Assembly (NCBI GenBank): GCA_900552055.1
Contig: URYI01000023.1
Coordinates: 1 to 20,807, forward strand
Length of the DNA: 20,807 nt
Source of the DNA: an uncultured Eubacteriales bacterium
GTDB lineage: Bacteria > Bacillota > Clostridia > Christensenellales > QALW01
Reading direction: 5' to 3'
The stretch's first letter is position 1. Every line of letters starts with the position of its first letter. Below the pieces are notes generated by a model, which saw only the letters and a list, made by a program, of their open reading frames with translations, ran no database searches and was not told where the DNA came from. Below are positions 1-8,243 of this stretch, piece after piece. The position numbers and the translations under genes were made by a program.

Positions 1-55
1 CAGGACACTCAAACAGCCCTGTCCTGACCGTATATGCCCTTGTCAATTTAGGGTA
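1..55. repeat. End of a MITE-like element (partial copy, continues left of window)
   Basis: The reverse complement of this stretch matches 16170-16224 at 52 of 55 positions by eye. It ends in the same terminal sequence (CAATTTAGGGTA), and the outermost bases are TA, as expected for an element that duplicates a TA target. It also carries an internal hairpin, CAGGACA/TGTCCTG (1-7 with 20-26). The rest of the copy lies outside the window, so its full length is unknown. It is inverted relative to the complete copy at 16170-16332. Confidence 0.75.
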
Positions 56-70
56 CAGGGGTAAAAATAT

Positions 71-100
71 AATGCAGTCAAAAAGTGGCTGCATTTTTTT
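71..100 (+). terminator. Terminator-like hairpin upstream of the dcw cluster
   Basis: AATGCAG (71-77) pairs with CTGCATT (89-95), and the stem runs into a T run ending at 100. It has the layout of an intrinsic terminator for a gene left of the window. The 7-bp stem is A/T-rich and the 11-nt loop is large, so it is weak. It lies well upstream of the mraZ promoter and would insulate the cluster. Confidence 0.4.
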
Positions 101-154
101 ATTTAAGTGTTTCTTGGTGGGCAAAAACTCAAAAAAATCTATGAAAATCATAAA

Positions 155-182
155 AAAGTGGTTGTAAGTGGGCAGAAAGTAT
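155..182 (+). promoter_or_regulatory. Putative MraZ operator: three phased AAAGTGG-like repeats
   Basis: AAAGTGG (155-161), TAAGTGG (165-171) and AAAGTAT (176-182) are spaced 10 and 11 bp apart, about one helical turn each. They overlap the -35 and spacer of the promoter just upstream of mraZ. MraZ proteins are known to bind short direct repeats in front of their own operon; in Mollicutes these are AAAGTG-type boxes. A fourth similar box, AAAGTGG, lies at 82-88. The match to an autoregulatory operator is inferred from the repeats and their position. Confidence 0.55.
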
Positions 183-190
183 TGTATAAT
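162..190 (+). promoter_or_regulatory. Sigma-A-type promoter of the dcw cluster
   Basis: TTGTAA (162-167), a 17-nt spacer, then a perfect TATAAT (185-190). It lies about 34 nt upstream of the mraZ ATG and overlaps the phased repeats proposed as MraZ sites. No other good promoter is visible between this point and the genes down to ftsQ, so it probably drives the first part of the cluster. Confidence 0.7.
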
Positions 191-223
191 AACCATACAA
201 GACTGTATTAGGAGGTGAGATAT

Positions 224-679
224 ATGCAGGGCTTTGGTTTTCTGGGCACTTATGACGCCACTATAGACGATAAGGGCCGCGTAAGGCTGCCCGCCAAATT
301 CCGCGCGTTGCTGGGCGAAAACTTTATAGTTGCTCAGGGAGCGGAAAACTGCCTCAGCGTATATCCCGCCGAAACCTGGGAAAAGCTCACGGGACAGGTA
401 TCCAGCCTGGACAGTCTGGACCTTGAAGTAATGGAATTCAGGCGAAGCCTTTTTTCTACGGCTAACGAAGGAAGCTTTGACGCGGCAGGCAGGGTGCTCA
501 TCCCTCAGCGCCAGCGCAATTATGCCGGATTGAAAAAAGAGCTTATAGTTATAGGTAATTTTGACTGCTTTGAAATCTGGGATAAGGAAAATTGGGAACA
601 AAAAGATTATGCCTCCCTGGAAAAGAGGCGCACGCTCCAGAAGGGGTTGAAGGCTCAGGAGGATGGAAGGAGTAACTGA
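224..679 (+). CDS. mraZ: Transcriptional regulator MraZ
   Basis: A protein of 151 aa, close to the usual 140-150 aa of MraZ, the DNA-binding regulator that opens most dcw clusters. It has the two tandem SpoVT/AbrB-like half domains: an N-terminal one with GTYDATIDDKGRVRLPAKFR and a second with GSFDAAGRVLIP. MraZ forms ring-shaped oligomers and binds direct repeats upstream of its own operon, and candidate repeats are visible at 155-182. The start is the ATG at 224, preceded by AGGAGGTGA (210-218). An in-frame GTG at 215 lies inside that ribosome site and is unlikely. rsmH begins 1 nt after the stop codon, so the two are translated together. Confidence 0.95.
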   Translation: MQGFGFLGTYDATIDDKGRVRLPAKFRALLGENFIVAQGAENCLSVYPAETWEKLTGQVSSLDSLDLEVMEFRRSLFSTANEGSFDAAGRVLIPQRQRNYAGLKKELIVIGNFDCFEIWDKENWEQKDYASLEKRRTLQKGLKAQEDGRSN

Positions 680-680
680 C

Positions 681-1610
681 ATGGATTTCAAACATACTCC
701 CGTTATGCTGGAGGAGACGCTCAGGCTGCTTTGCGTAAAGGATAACGGATTATATATAGATGGTACTCTCGGCGGAGCGGGCCATGCCCGCGGAATACTT
801 TCAGCGGCAAAAGATGTCCGCTTGATAGGGATAGACAGGGACGGCGAGGCGCTCGCCGCGGCGGCGCTCCGGCTTAAGGAATTTGGGGACAGAGTAACCC
901 TTGTACATGCGAATTTTTCAGAAATAAAGAGCATTCTGGCACAAAAGGAAATAGAGGGGGCGGACGGCATACTGCTTGATCTGGGAGTAAGCTCCTATCA
1001 GCTGGACAACCCTGAACGGGGCTTCAGCTATCAATACGACGCGCCCTTGGATATGAGAATGGATAAGAGCCAGTACCTTAATGCTTATCATGTGGTGAAC
1101 GAATACAGCGAGCGGGAGCTTTACAGGGTTATAAGGGATTACGGAGAGGAACAGTGGGCGTCCAGAATTGCGCAGTTTATAGTGGAGGAGCGCCAGCGCA
1201 AAAGCATTGAAACCACCTTTGAGCTGGTGGATGTAATTAAAAAGGCTATTCCTACGCGCGCGCGGCGGACAGGCCCCCATCCGGCCAGGAGAACCTTTCA
1301 GGCTATACGCATAGAGGTTAATAACGAGCTGGGAGGCCTGGAGCAGTCCATAAGGGACGCGGTAGACTGTCTTAATCCGGGCGGCAGGCTGTGCGTTATA
1401 ACCTTCCACAGCCTGGAGGACAGAGTGGTCAAAAGGGTAATGCAGAATATGGAAAAGCCCTGCACCTGTCCGCCTAAGCTCCCTGTATGCGTGTGCGGGG
1501 CAGTGCCTAAAGGGAAGGTTATCGGCAGGTTCGTAATGCCGTCTGCGCAGGAGATGGAGAGCAATCCGCGGAGCAAGAGCGCAAAATTGCGCTGTTTTGA
1601 AAAAGCCTGA
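681..1610 (+). CDS. rsmH: 16S rRNA (cytosine(1402)-N4)-methyltransferase RsmH
   Basis: 309 aa, the usual family length. RsmH (MraW) uses S-adenosylmethionine to methylate N4 of C1402 in the 16S rRNA decoding centre. The SAM-binding motif I is seen as IDGTLGGAGHARGIL near the N terminus, followed by DLGVSSYQLD, PLDMRMD, RTFQAIRIEVNNEL and ITFHSLEDRVVKR, all hallmarks of the family. The start is the ATG at 681 with GGAAGGAG at 665-672. An upstream in-frame ATG at 663 would overlap mraZ and has no ribosome site. RsmH regularly follows mraZ although its substrate is the ribosome. The end is followed by a 69-nt AT-rich spacer before the ftsL-like gene. Confidence 0.97.
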   Translation: MDFKHTPVMLEETLRLLCVKDNGLYIDGTLGGAGHARGILSAAKDVRLIGIDRDGEALAAAALRLKEFGDRVTLVHANFSEIKSILAQKEIEGADGILLDLGVSSYQLDNPERGFSYQYDAPLDMRMDKSQYLNAYHVVNEYSERELYRVIRDYGEEQWASRIAQFIVEERQRKSIETTFELVDVIKKAIPTRARRTGPHPARRTFQAIRIEVNNELGGLEQSIRDAVDCLNPGGRLCVITFHSLEDRVVKRVMQNMEKPCTCPPKLPVCVCGAVPKGKVIGRFVMPSAQEMESNPRSKSAKLRCFEKA

Positions 1611-1679
1611 TTGTAATTTTTTAATTCTTAAACGCGAAGGACAAATATAAGTAATATAGCTTGGGGCGGGTGAATAAAA

Positions 1680-2237
1680 ATGGATACAAGAGAAAGAAGA
1701 ACCAGGGAAAGGCTTTATGAGCAGGAGCAGGTAAGCGTGCGCTACCGGCTTGATTCCAACGCCGCGCTTCAGCCCGATACAGTCCCTTCCCGTCCCCGGC
1801 CCGAACGGCGGGAGCAGCCCAGGGTAAAGCCTGATTTAAGGGTAGTACCCGGCGGGCAGGAAAAGCATAAGCGCTTTAAGCGCTTCCTTGGCGTGACTCT
1901 TACTCTGGCCTTTGCGGCGTCGGCCTGCCTACTGCTTATGGGCAATGCCGCCATATACGAAAACAACCGCAATATACAAAAGATGGGCAAGGAGATACAG
2001 AACAGCATAGTGGCAGTCAACAGCGCTAAAAAGGAGCTTTCGGAGACTGCCGATATGGAGAGATATCTTGCGCTTGCCGAAGAATTGGGCATGCAATATC
2101 CTGAAGCCAGCCAGATAATCCAGCTTGAGCTTGAGCCCGTCCAGGCCGAGTATGAAGAATTGACCGCAGTACAGGAGAATGGAGGCTTATTTGACAAGCT
2201 GCTGGACTGGCTGAATTCCCTTGAGAGGAGGAACTGA
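1680..2237 (+). CDS. ftsL: FtsL-like cell division protein (single TM, coiled coil)
   Basis: 185 aa. The layout is a long basic, proline- and arginine-rich cytoplasmic arm (residues 1-68), one membrane segment (about 69-91, rich in Leu/Ala/Phe), then an extracytoplasmic helical region (about 92-150) with the Asn/Lys/Glu pattern of a coiled coil. FtsL-family sequences are too divergent for motifs. The call rests on topology and on the invariant position between rsmH and the class B PBP gene. FtsL, with DivIC/FtsB and FtsQ/DivIB, activates the FtsW-PBP septal synthase. The N-terminal arm is long for the family. The ribosome site (GGGCGGGTGA before the ATG) is weak. The 3' end overlaps the ribosome site of the next gene, suggesting translational coupling. 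Confidence 0.75.
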   Translation: MDTRERRTRERLYEQEQVSVRYRLDSNAALQPDTVPSRPRPERREQPRVKPDLRVVPGGQEKHKRFKRFLGVTLTLAFAASACLLLMGNAAIYENNRNIQKMGKEIQNSIVAVNSAKKELSETADMERYLALAEELGMQYPEASQIIQLELEPVQAEYEELTAVQENGGLFDKLLDWLNSLERRN

Positions 2238-2238
2238 A

Positions 2239-4197
2239 TTGGCGAATAATGCCTATGCTAAGCATAAGAGCAGACTTTTCTGGATTTTAAGCGCGTTTAT
2301 GGTATGCATGGTGCTGCTGGTGGTGCAGCTTTTCAGATGGCAGATAGTTGAATCGCAGGAGCTTCAGAGGCGGGCTTTGGGGCAGTGGACATCCTCTACT
2401 GTTGTATCCGCTTCTAGAGGCTCTATTTATGATAGGAACATGGAACTGCTGGCCGTAAGCGCCAGCAGCAAGAGCCTGGTAGTGCAGCCGGCGCAGATTG
2501 CCAAAAAGGGCGATCCCAACAAGACCGCCGATCAGCTTGCGGCCATTCTGGAAATGGACAGAGAAACCATATACAACCGCGTAACCAATACCAAATATGC
2601 CGAGCAGAATATAAAGCGGCATTTGTCTGAAGAAGAAGTGCTGGCTATTGAGGCGCTGGATCTGCCCGGTGTAGTATTAGTGGATGACCGCAAGAGATAT
2701 TATCCAAAGGGCAGCACGCTGGCTCAGGTGCTGGGCAGAACGTCTGTTGACGGCGTGGGCAAAGAGGGCCTGGAGCTTAAATATGATAAATATCTGCGCG
2801 GATTGACCGGGCGCATTTATTCTTCGACAGACATAGGAGGAATGCAGATCCCCGGCGGCGAAGAAAGATATATAGACCCCACCAACGGCTTGAACCTGGT
2901 ACTGACCATAGACTATGTTATACAGAAATTCGCCGAAAGCGCCATGAAGCAGTGCTATGAAGAACAAAAGGCTAAAAAGGTGGAATGCATAGTTATGAAC
3001 CCCCAGACGGGAGAAGTGCTGGCTATGGTCAATATTCCTGATTATGATTTGAACGACCCGCCCCTGGACGATTTGGACGCATGGCAGGAATATTCGCGCA
3101 ACAGCACCATCCTGGACGTATATGAGCCGGGTTCGGTATTTAAGATTATAACTCTGGCCAGCGCGCTGGAAGAGGGAAAGGTCAATCTCAACAGTACCTT
3201 TAACGATATAGGCTATGCGCTGGTGGACGGGCAGAAGATAAAATGCTGGCGGAACGTGCCTCACGGACATCAGACTTTGACCGAGGCGGTATGCAATTCG
3301 TGCAACCCGGCTTTTGTAGAGATGGGGCTGAGTCTGGGAGTGGATACCTTTTATAAATATCTGCGCAGCTTTGGTTTCGGCACTGAAACCAACATAGATT
3401 TTTCCGCCGACCAGGCAGGATTGGTCCTGGCACAGAAATATGTGCAGAATGTGGATTTGGCGCGCATGGCCTTCGGGCAGGCGATAGCCGTTACCCCCCT
3501 TCAGCTTATTACGGCGGTTTCGGCGGCTATAAACGGCGGCAAGCTTATGCAGCCCTATCTGGTTAAGGGTATGGTGGACGACGACGGCAACAGTGTAATG
3601 GAGGTTGAGCCTACTGTTATACGTCAGGTAATCTCTGAAGAAACCAGCGCCACTGTAAGGCAGATACTTGAGGAAGTGGTGCGTTCGGGAGGCGGCAAGA
3701 ACGCATATATCCCCGGCTACCGTGTAGGGGGCAAGACGGGTACCGCTCAGAAATACCGCGACGGCGTAATTGTGCGGGATAAGCATATAGCTTCCTTCTT
3801 AGGCTTTGCTCCGGCGGATGACCCGCAGATAGCGGTGCTGGTGGTTGTGGATGAGCCGGATGTTGCCATAGATTTCGGAAGCGTGGTAGCCGCGCCTTAC
3901 GCCAAGATGATTTTGGAAAATGCGCTTAAATATATGAATATCCAGCCTGAGAACACTGAGGAGGACAGCGAGCTGCTGGTGGCCAATATCGAGGTGCCTG
4001 ACGTAAGGGGCATGGATACGGTTGAGGCTGAAAAAGTGTTGAAGGAGGCGGGCCTCAGGATGCTCGTCCAGGGGGAAGGCAAGGTTGTGGCCCAGGTGCC
4101 GGCCGCGGGAGCTATGGTTTATTCCAATACTGAAATTATGGTAACGGGCGAGGAGCCTGTGGACGCTTATACAGATATTTATGAGGAAGAGGAATAG
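2239..4197 (+). CDS. spoVD: Class B penicillin-binding protein, SpoVD/FtsI-like transpeptidase with PASTA domain
   Basis: 652 aa. This is the septal D,D-transpeptidase that cross-links peptidoglycan and works with the glycosyltransferase FtsW. There is an N-terminal membrane anchor (about residues 14-32), a PBP dimerisation domain (about 50-215) and a transpeptidase domain with the three active-site motifs: S299-V-F-K (nucleophile Ser299), S354-C-N and K499-T-G. One PASTA domain starts near residue 585. A single PASTA domain and this length resemble Bacillus SpoVD more than PBP2B, which has two. With no other class B PBP in the cluster it may serve vegetative division. The start is the TTG at 2239 with GAGAGGAGG (2223-2231), giving spacing typical of the neighbours. 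An upstream in-frame TTG (2221) lies at the ribosome site. Confidence 0.9.
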   Translation: MANNAYAKHKSRLFWILSAFMVCMVLLVVQLFRWQIVESQELQRRALGQWTSSTVVSASRGSIYDRNMELLAVSASSKSLVVQPAQIAKKGDPNKTADQLAAILEMDRETIYNRVTNTKYAEQNIKRHLSEEEVLAIEALDLPGVVLVDDRKRYYPKGSTLAQVLGRTSVDGVGKEGLELKYDKYLRGLTGRIYSSTDIGGMQIPGGEERYIDPTNGLNLVLTIDYVIQKFAESAMKQCYEEQKAKKVECIVMNPQTGEVLAMVNIPDYDLNDPPLDDLDAWQEYSRNSTILDVYEPGSVFKIITLASALEEGKVNLNSTFNDIGYALVDGQKIKCWRNVPHGHQTLTEAVCNSCNPAFVEMGLSLGVDTFYKYLRSFGFGTETNIDFSADQAGLVLAQKYVQNVDLARMAFGQAIAVTPLQLITAVSAAINGGKLMQPYLVKGMVDDDGNSVMEVEPTVIRQVISEETSATVRQILEEVVRSGGGKNAYIPGYRVGGKTGTAQKYRDGVIVRDKHIASFLGFAPADDPQIAVLVVVDEPDVAIDFGSVVAAPYAKMILENALKYMNIQPENTEEDSELLVANIEVPDVRGMDTVEAEKVLKEAGLRMLVQGEGKVVAQVPAAGAMVYSNTEIMVTGEEPVDAYTDIYEEEE

Positions 4198-4209
4198 CGG
4201 GGGTTGTTT

Positions 4210-5673
4210 ATGAAGCTTGAAGCGCTCATTCATGGGCTGGACGGCCTGGAGGAATATGAGATCCGGGGAGATGCGGATAAAGAAATAGGGCATCTGACTT
4301 TGGATAACCGCGAATGCGTAAAGGGCTCACTGTTTTTTGCCATAAGAGGGCTGGAGACAGACGGGCATAAATATATTGCGGGCGCGCTGGCTAACGGAGC
4401 GGCGGCTGCTGTAGTGGAGGAATTTACGTCCGAGCGTATAACTCAGATAAAGGTGAAGGATTCACGCAGGGCCATGAGCCTCATGGCGGCGGCGTTTTAC
4501 GGCAATCCGGCCCAGGGCATGAGCTTTGTGGGCGTAACGGGTACCAACGGCAAAACCAGTATTACCTTTATGCTGCGCCACGCGCTTAATAAAAAAGGCC
4601 TTTCGGTAGGGCTGATAGGCACTTCAGGCATATTTATAAACGGCGAGAAGCAGAATATAAGCATAAAGACTTCTACTACGCCCGACCCTATAGAATTGCA
4701 GTATATCCTGCGCAGAATGCGGGACAGAGGGGTAAAGAGCGTGGTTATGGAGGTAACGGCCCAGGCGCTTTATCTGCGGAAAGTAGAAGGTATTATTTTT
4801 GACGTAGGGATATTTACCAATCTGACCCAGGACCATCTGGAATTTTTCGGGGATATGCAGACCTATGCGGAGGCGAAGCTGCGTCTGTTTGAGCCGGGCC
4901 GCTGCAAAAAGACGGTCGTTAATATTGACGACGAGACAGGGCGCAGAGCCGCAACGGGCGCAACAACCTACGCACTTGACCGGGATGCGGATATAAAGGC
5001 GGAGAATATAGTATATTCGGGCCAGGGCAGCAGCTTTGATTTAATATATAAGGGAGAAATATACCAGGCAAAACTTAAAATATCCGGGCGCTTCAGCGTG
5101 TATAACGCGCTGGCGGCCTTTGGAGCGCTCACGGCTCTGGGCCTGGAGGCACAGTTTGCACTTAAATGCCTGGGCGAGTTTCCGGGCGTGCCGGGCAGGT
5201 TTGAAACCCCTGATATGCAGGGCCGGCCGTACAGCGTGGTTATAGATTATGCCCATACTCCGGACGGACTGGAAAATATACTTAAGGCGGTAAAAAACTA
5301 TCATAAGGGGCGGATAATTACCGTGTTTGGCTGCGGCGGCAACCGGGATTCGGGAAAGCGGCCCATAATGGGAGAAATAGCCGCCCGTTACAGTGATTTC
5401 TGCGTTATAACCTCGGATAACCCGCGGTATGAGGAACCGATGGAGATAATGCGCCAGATAGAAAAGGGGCTGCCTGCCGGTTATACTGATTATAAAATGC
5501 TGGAAAACAGGCGCTCGGCTATACTCTTTGCAATGGAAAACGCCCATGCGGGGGATATAATTATAATAGCGGGCAAGGGAGACGAGGATTATCAGGAAAT
5601 AGGCGGGGTCAAGCATCATTTCAGCGACCGGGAGACCGTTGCCAGCCTGCTTAATGAAAACGCCCATTTATGA
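4210..5673 (+). CDS. murE: UDP-N-acetylmuramoyl-L-alanyl-D-glutamate--2,6-diaminopimelate ligase MurE
   Basis: 487 aa, family length. This cytoplasmic Mur ligase adds the third stem-peptide residue to UDP-MurNAc-L-Ala-D-Glu using ATP. The ATP-binding P-loop is G111-T-N-G-K-T. The middle domain has TTPDPIELQ and the Mur-ligase stretch TNLTQDHLEFFG, and the C-terminal domain has VIDYAHTPDGLENIL. The substrate-selecting motif is D403-N-P-R, the form found in meso-diaminopimelate-adding enzymes, whereas lysine-adding enzymes usually have another residue in place of Arg. The wall is therefore predicted to be of the meso-DAP type. The start is the ATG at 4210 after GGGGG. A TTG two codons upstream is less likely. 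No murF follows, although murE-murF pairs are common in dcw clusters. Confidence 0.95.
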   Translation: MKLEALIHGLDGLEEYEIRGDADKEIGHLTLDNRECVKGSLFFAIRGLETDGHKYIAGALANGAAAAVVEEFTSERITQIKVKDSRRAMSLMAAAFYGNPAQGMSFVGVTGTNGKTSITFMLRHALNKKGLSVGLIGTSGIFINGEKQNISIKTSTTPDPIELQYILRRMRDRGVKSVVMEVTAQALYLRKVEGIIFDVGIFTNLTQDHLEFFGDMQTYAEAKLRLFEPGRCKKTVVNIDDETGRRAATGATTYALDRDADIKAENIVYSGQGSSFDLIYKGEIYQAKLKISGRFSVYNALAAFGALTALGLEAQFALKCLGEFPGVPGRFETPDMQGRPYSVVIDYAHTPDGLENILKAVKNYHKGRIITVFGCGGNRDSGKRPIMGEIAARYSDFCVITSDNPRYEEPMEIMRQIEKGLPAGYTDYKMLENRRSAILFAMENAHAGDIIIIAGKGDEDYQEIGGVKHHFSDRETVASLLNENAHL

Positions 5674-5689
5674 ACGGGGGAAGGAACAA

Positions 5690-6691
5690 ATGGAGGAATT
5701 TAGGGATATAATACTGCCGGTGCTGGCGGCGTTTATAATATGTCTTTTTGCCGGGCCTTTTATAATAAAAGCCATGCAGAAGCTGAAATTCGGCCAGCAG
5801 GTAAGGGACGACGGGCCTAAGAGCCATTTAAGCAAGCAGAATACGCCCACTATGGGAGGGCTTATTATGCTGGTGGGAATATTGGTGCCCGCCTTAATAT
5901 TCAGGCTCAGCGGAATGGCCATGATAGCGTGCCTGGTAGCCTTTGCCTATGGGATAGTAGGCTTTTTGGATGATTTTATAAAGATAGTTAAAAAGCGTTC
6001 CCTGGGGCTTAAGGCATATCAAAAAATAATAGGGCAGTTCGGCATAGCGCTTATAACCGCCCTTTACGCCTATTACAGCCCTGAAATAGGGAGCAGCATA
6101 TATCTGCCCTTTTCGGGCGGGGAGCTGGATCTGGGCTGGGCATATATCCCTGTGGCTATATTTGTTATAATAGCGATAGTAAACGCTTCCAATCTTACTG
6201 ACGGCTTAGACGGCCTGGATTCGGGAGTCAGCCTCATTATAATGGGCACCTTTACGGTAATTATTACCTATCTTTCGGCGGGCGCGTTTGCGGAGGGAGA
6301 TTCAGTCTACGGCGAGCAGATGAAACTGCTGGCTACCTTCTGCGCTATAGCCGCGGGAGCGGCTTTAGGCTTCCTGCGCTTTAATATATATCCGGCGCGC
6401 ATATTTATGGGGGATACCGGTTCCTTTATCCTGGGCGGAGCCATCGCTGCGGCTACTTTGTTTTCCCGGCTGATGCTGCTCATACCCATAATGGGCGGAG
6501 TGCTGGTGGCCTCGTGCGTTTCGGTAATATTGCAGGTGGGCTCCTATAAGCTGCGCAAAAAGCGGGTATTTTTAATGGCGCCCCTGCATCATCATTTTGA
6601 GCTTAAGGGATATCCCGAAACTAAGGTTACGGGAATGTACATGATTGTTACTTTTGTGCTCTGCATGATATCCCTTTTAATGCTGGGCTAA
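5690..6691 (+). CDS. mraY: Phospho-N-acetylmuramoyl-pentapeptide-transferase MraY
   Basis: 333 aa, about ten membrane segments. MraY transfers phospho-MurNAc-pentapeptide from UDP to undecaprenyl phosphate, making lipid I on the inner face of the membrane. Signature motifs are visible: DDGPKSHLSKQNTPTMGG near the N terminus, the aspartate pair in FLDDFIKIVKKRSLGL, NASNLTDGLDGLDSG, FMGDTGSFILGG, and the triple-histidine APLHHHFELKGYPETKV. The start is the ATG at 5690 with GGGGGAAGGA upstream; the same frame stays open leftward into murE but without a ribosome site there. The gene lies 16 nt after murE and 41 nt before murD. Confidence 0.97.
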   Translation: MEEFRDIILPVLAAFIICLFAGPFIIKAMQKLKFGQQVRDDGPKSHLSKQNTPTMGGLIMLVGILVPALIFRLSGMAMIACLVAFAYGIVGFLDDFIKIVKKRSLGLKAYQKIIGQFGIALITALYAYYSPEIGSSIYLPFSGGELDLGWAYIPVAIFVIIAIVNASNLTDGLDGLDSGVSLIIMGTFTVIITYLSAGAFAEGDSVYGEQMKLLATFCAIAAGAALGFLRFNIYPARIFMGDTGSFILGGAIAAATLFSRLMLLIPIMGGVLVASCVSVILQVGSYKLRKKRVFLMAPLHHHFELKGYPETKVTGMYMIVTFVLCMISLLMLG

Positions 6692-6732
6692 AAAGCACGC
6701 CTGCCGGCAGCGGCTGGCGGAAAGGAGAATAG

Positions 6733-8079
6733 ATGGAGCTGAAAAATAAAAAAGCGCTGGTAATAGGCATGGCGCGCAGCGGGGTAGCGGCGGCTAAGCT
6801 GCTTAAAACCTTAGGCGCACAGGTAATTTTAAATGATTCCAAGCAGATGGATAATATAGAGGGACTGCCTGCCAACGAATATATCTATAAAACGGGCATT
6901 AGCCCGGACAGCCTTGTCGGGCAGGCGGATTTGATAGTAATCAGTCCCAGCGTTCCCCCAAATATCCCTGCCCTTAAGAAGGCGCGTGAAAAGGGGATAG
7001 AGGTGCTGACTGAAATAGAGCTGGGCTATAGAGTGTGCAAGGGCCAGACCGTAGCCATTTCGGGCACCAACGGCAAGACTACCACTACAACTCTGACCGG
7101 CCGGATATTTTCCGAGGCTAACAGGGGCAATTTTGTAGTGGGCAATATAGGCATACCTTACAGCGCGCACGCGCTTGAGGCCTCGCCGCGTGATATTATG
7201 GTGACTGAGATAAGCAGCTATCAGCTTGAATGCATTGACACCTTTAAAGCGCATGTGGCGGCCTTACTGAATATCACACCCGACCATCTTAACCGGCACG
7301 GGGATATGAATGGCTATATTGCCGCTAAAAAAAGGCTTTTTCTTAATCAGACCGCCAGGGATTTTGCGGTGCTTAATTATGACGATGAAATTGTGCGCGG
7401 GATGGCCGAGGATATAGATGCACGGGTGCTGTTTTTTTCCTATGAAAAGGAACTGGGCGAGGGCGTATTTATAGAGGACGGCATTATTACCTTTTGCCTG
7501 GGCGCCCTTAAGCAGCCTATATGCAAATGCGAGGATGTGCGCATCAAGGGAAGGCATAATATAGAAAACGCTATGGCGGCCTCGGCAATAGCCATGCTTA
7601 TGGGAGTTTCGGCGGCTAATGTCGCTCAGACCCTTATGACCTTTGAAGGAGTGGAGCACAGGATTGAAACGGTGCGTACGGTAAAAGGGGTTACCTTTAT
7701 AAACGATTCTAAAGGCACTAATCCCGATTCCACCATTAAAGCCATTCAGACTATGGATAAGCCCACTGTGCTTATATTGGGCGGCTATGACAAGGGCGGC
7801 GAATTTGACGGACTGATAAAAGAATATACGGACAACATACGGCATACAGTTGTTTTAGGGGATACCTCCCAAAAGATTATTGAAGCTTTGGAGCGTGCGG
7901 GCATTAAGGAATATACGCGCGCCGGCAGCTTTAAAGAGGGGGTGCTTCAGGCGTTCAGCGCGGCCCAGCCGGGCTGGAACGTCCTGCTCTCGCCTGCGTG
8001 CGCCAGCTTTGATATGTTTGCGGATTTTGAGGAGCGGGGCCGGGTATTTAAGGAGATTGTCAATTCTCTGACAGAATAG
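6733..8079 (+). CDS. murD: UDP-N-acetylmuramoylalanine--D-glutamate ligase MurD
   Basis: 448 aa, family length. MurD adds D-glutamate to UDP-MurNAc-L-Ala with ATP hydrolysis. The N-terminal Rossmann-like domain opens with ALVIGMARSGVAAAKLL. The ATP-binding loop is G111-T-N-G-K-T. The Mur-ligase block LNITPDHLNRH and the C-terminal FINDSKGTNPDST and LILGGYDKGGEF match the family. AAAGGAG (6721-6727) precedes the ATG at 6733. It is followed by a 164-nt gap before ftsW, longer than the other junctions in the operon. Confidence 0.96.
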   Translation: MELKNKKALVIGMARSGVAAAKLLKTLGAQVILNDSKQMDNIEGLPANEYIYKTGISPDSLVGQADLIVISPSVPPNIPALKKAREKGIEVLTEIELGYRVCKGQTVAISGTNGKTTTTTLTGRIFSEANRGNFVVGNIGIPYSAHALEASPRDIMVTEISSYQLECIDTFKAHVAALLNITPDHLNRHGDMNGYIAAKKRLFLNQTARDFAVLNYDDEIVRGMAEDIDARVLFFSYEKELGEGVFIEDGIITFCLGALKQPICKCEDVRIKGRHNIENAMAASAIAMLMGVSAANVAQTLMTFEGVEHRIETVRTVKGVTFINDSKGTNPDSTIKAIQTMDKPTVLILGGYDKGGEFDGLIKEYTDNIRHTVVLGDTSQKIIEALERAGIKEYTRAGSFKEGVLQAFSAAQPGWNVLLSPACASFDMFADFEERGRVFKEIVNSLTE

Positions 8080-8243
8080 ACAATGCCGGCGCTGCGGGGA
8101 GGAACGTCAAAAGCAGATAAAACAGGCAGGTGCATTGGGGGGCTTGCCGGTATCGGTTTCTTTAAAAGAAGGAACAATTTAAGGTATTAATAATTAATAA
8201 GCGCTCTGGGGGTAAGGGCGGAATTTTAAGAAAGAGGCGGCCT
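8080..8243. other. Non-coding spacer murD-ftsW with AT-rich palindrome
   Basis: No gene is seen. TATTAATAATTAATA (8185-8199) is a perfect 15-bp odd palindrome, a possible protein-binding site or mRNA hairpin. No convincing -35/-10 pair is visible. Confidence 0.4.

Noticed and set aside
2677..3786. 369-aa minus-strand open frame opposite the PBP gene
   Set aside because: Long only because of codon bias in the real gene. It has no motifs, and the opposite strand encodes a clear transpeptidase.
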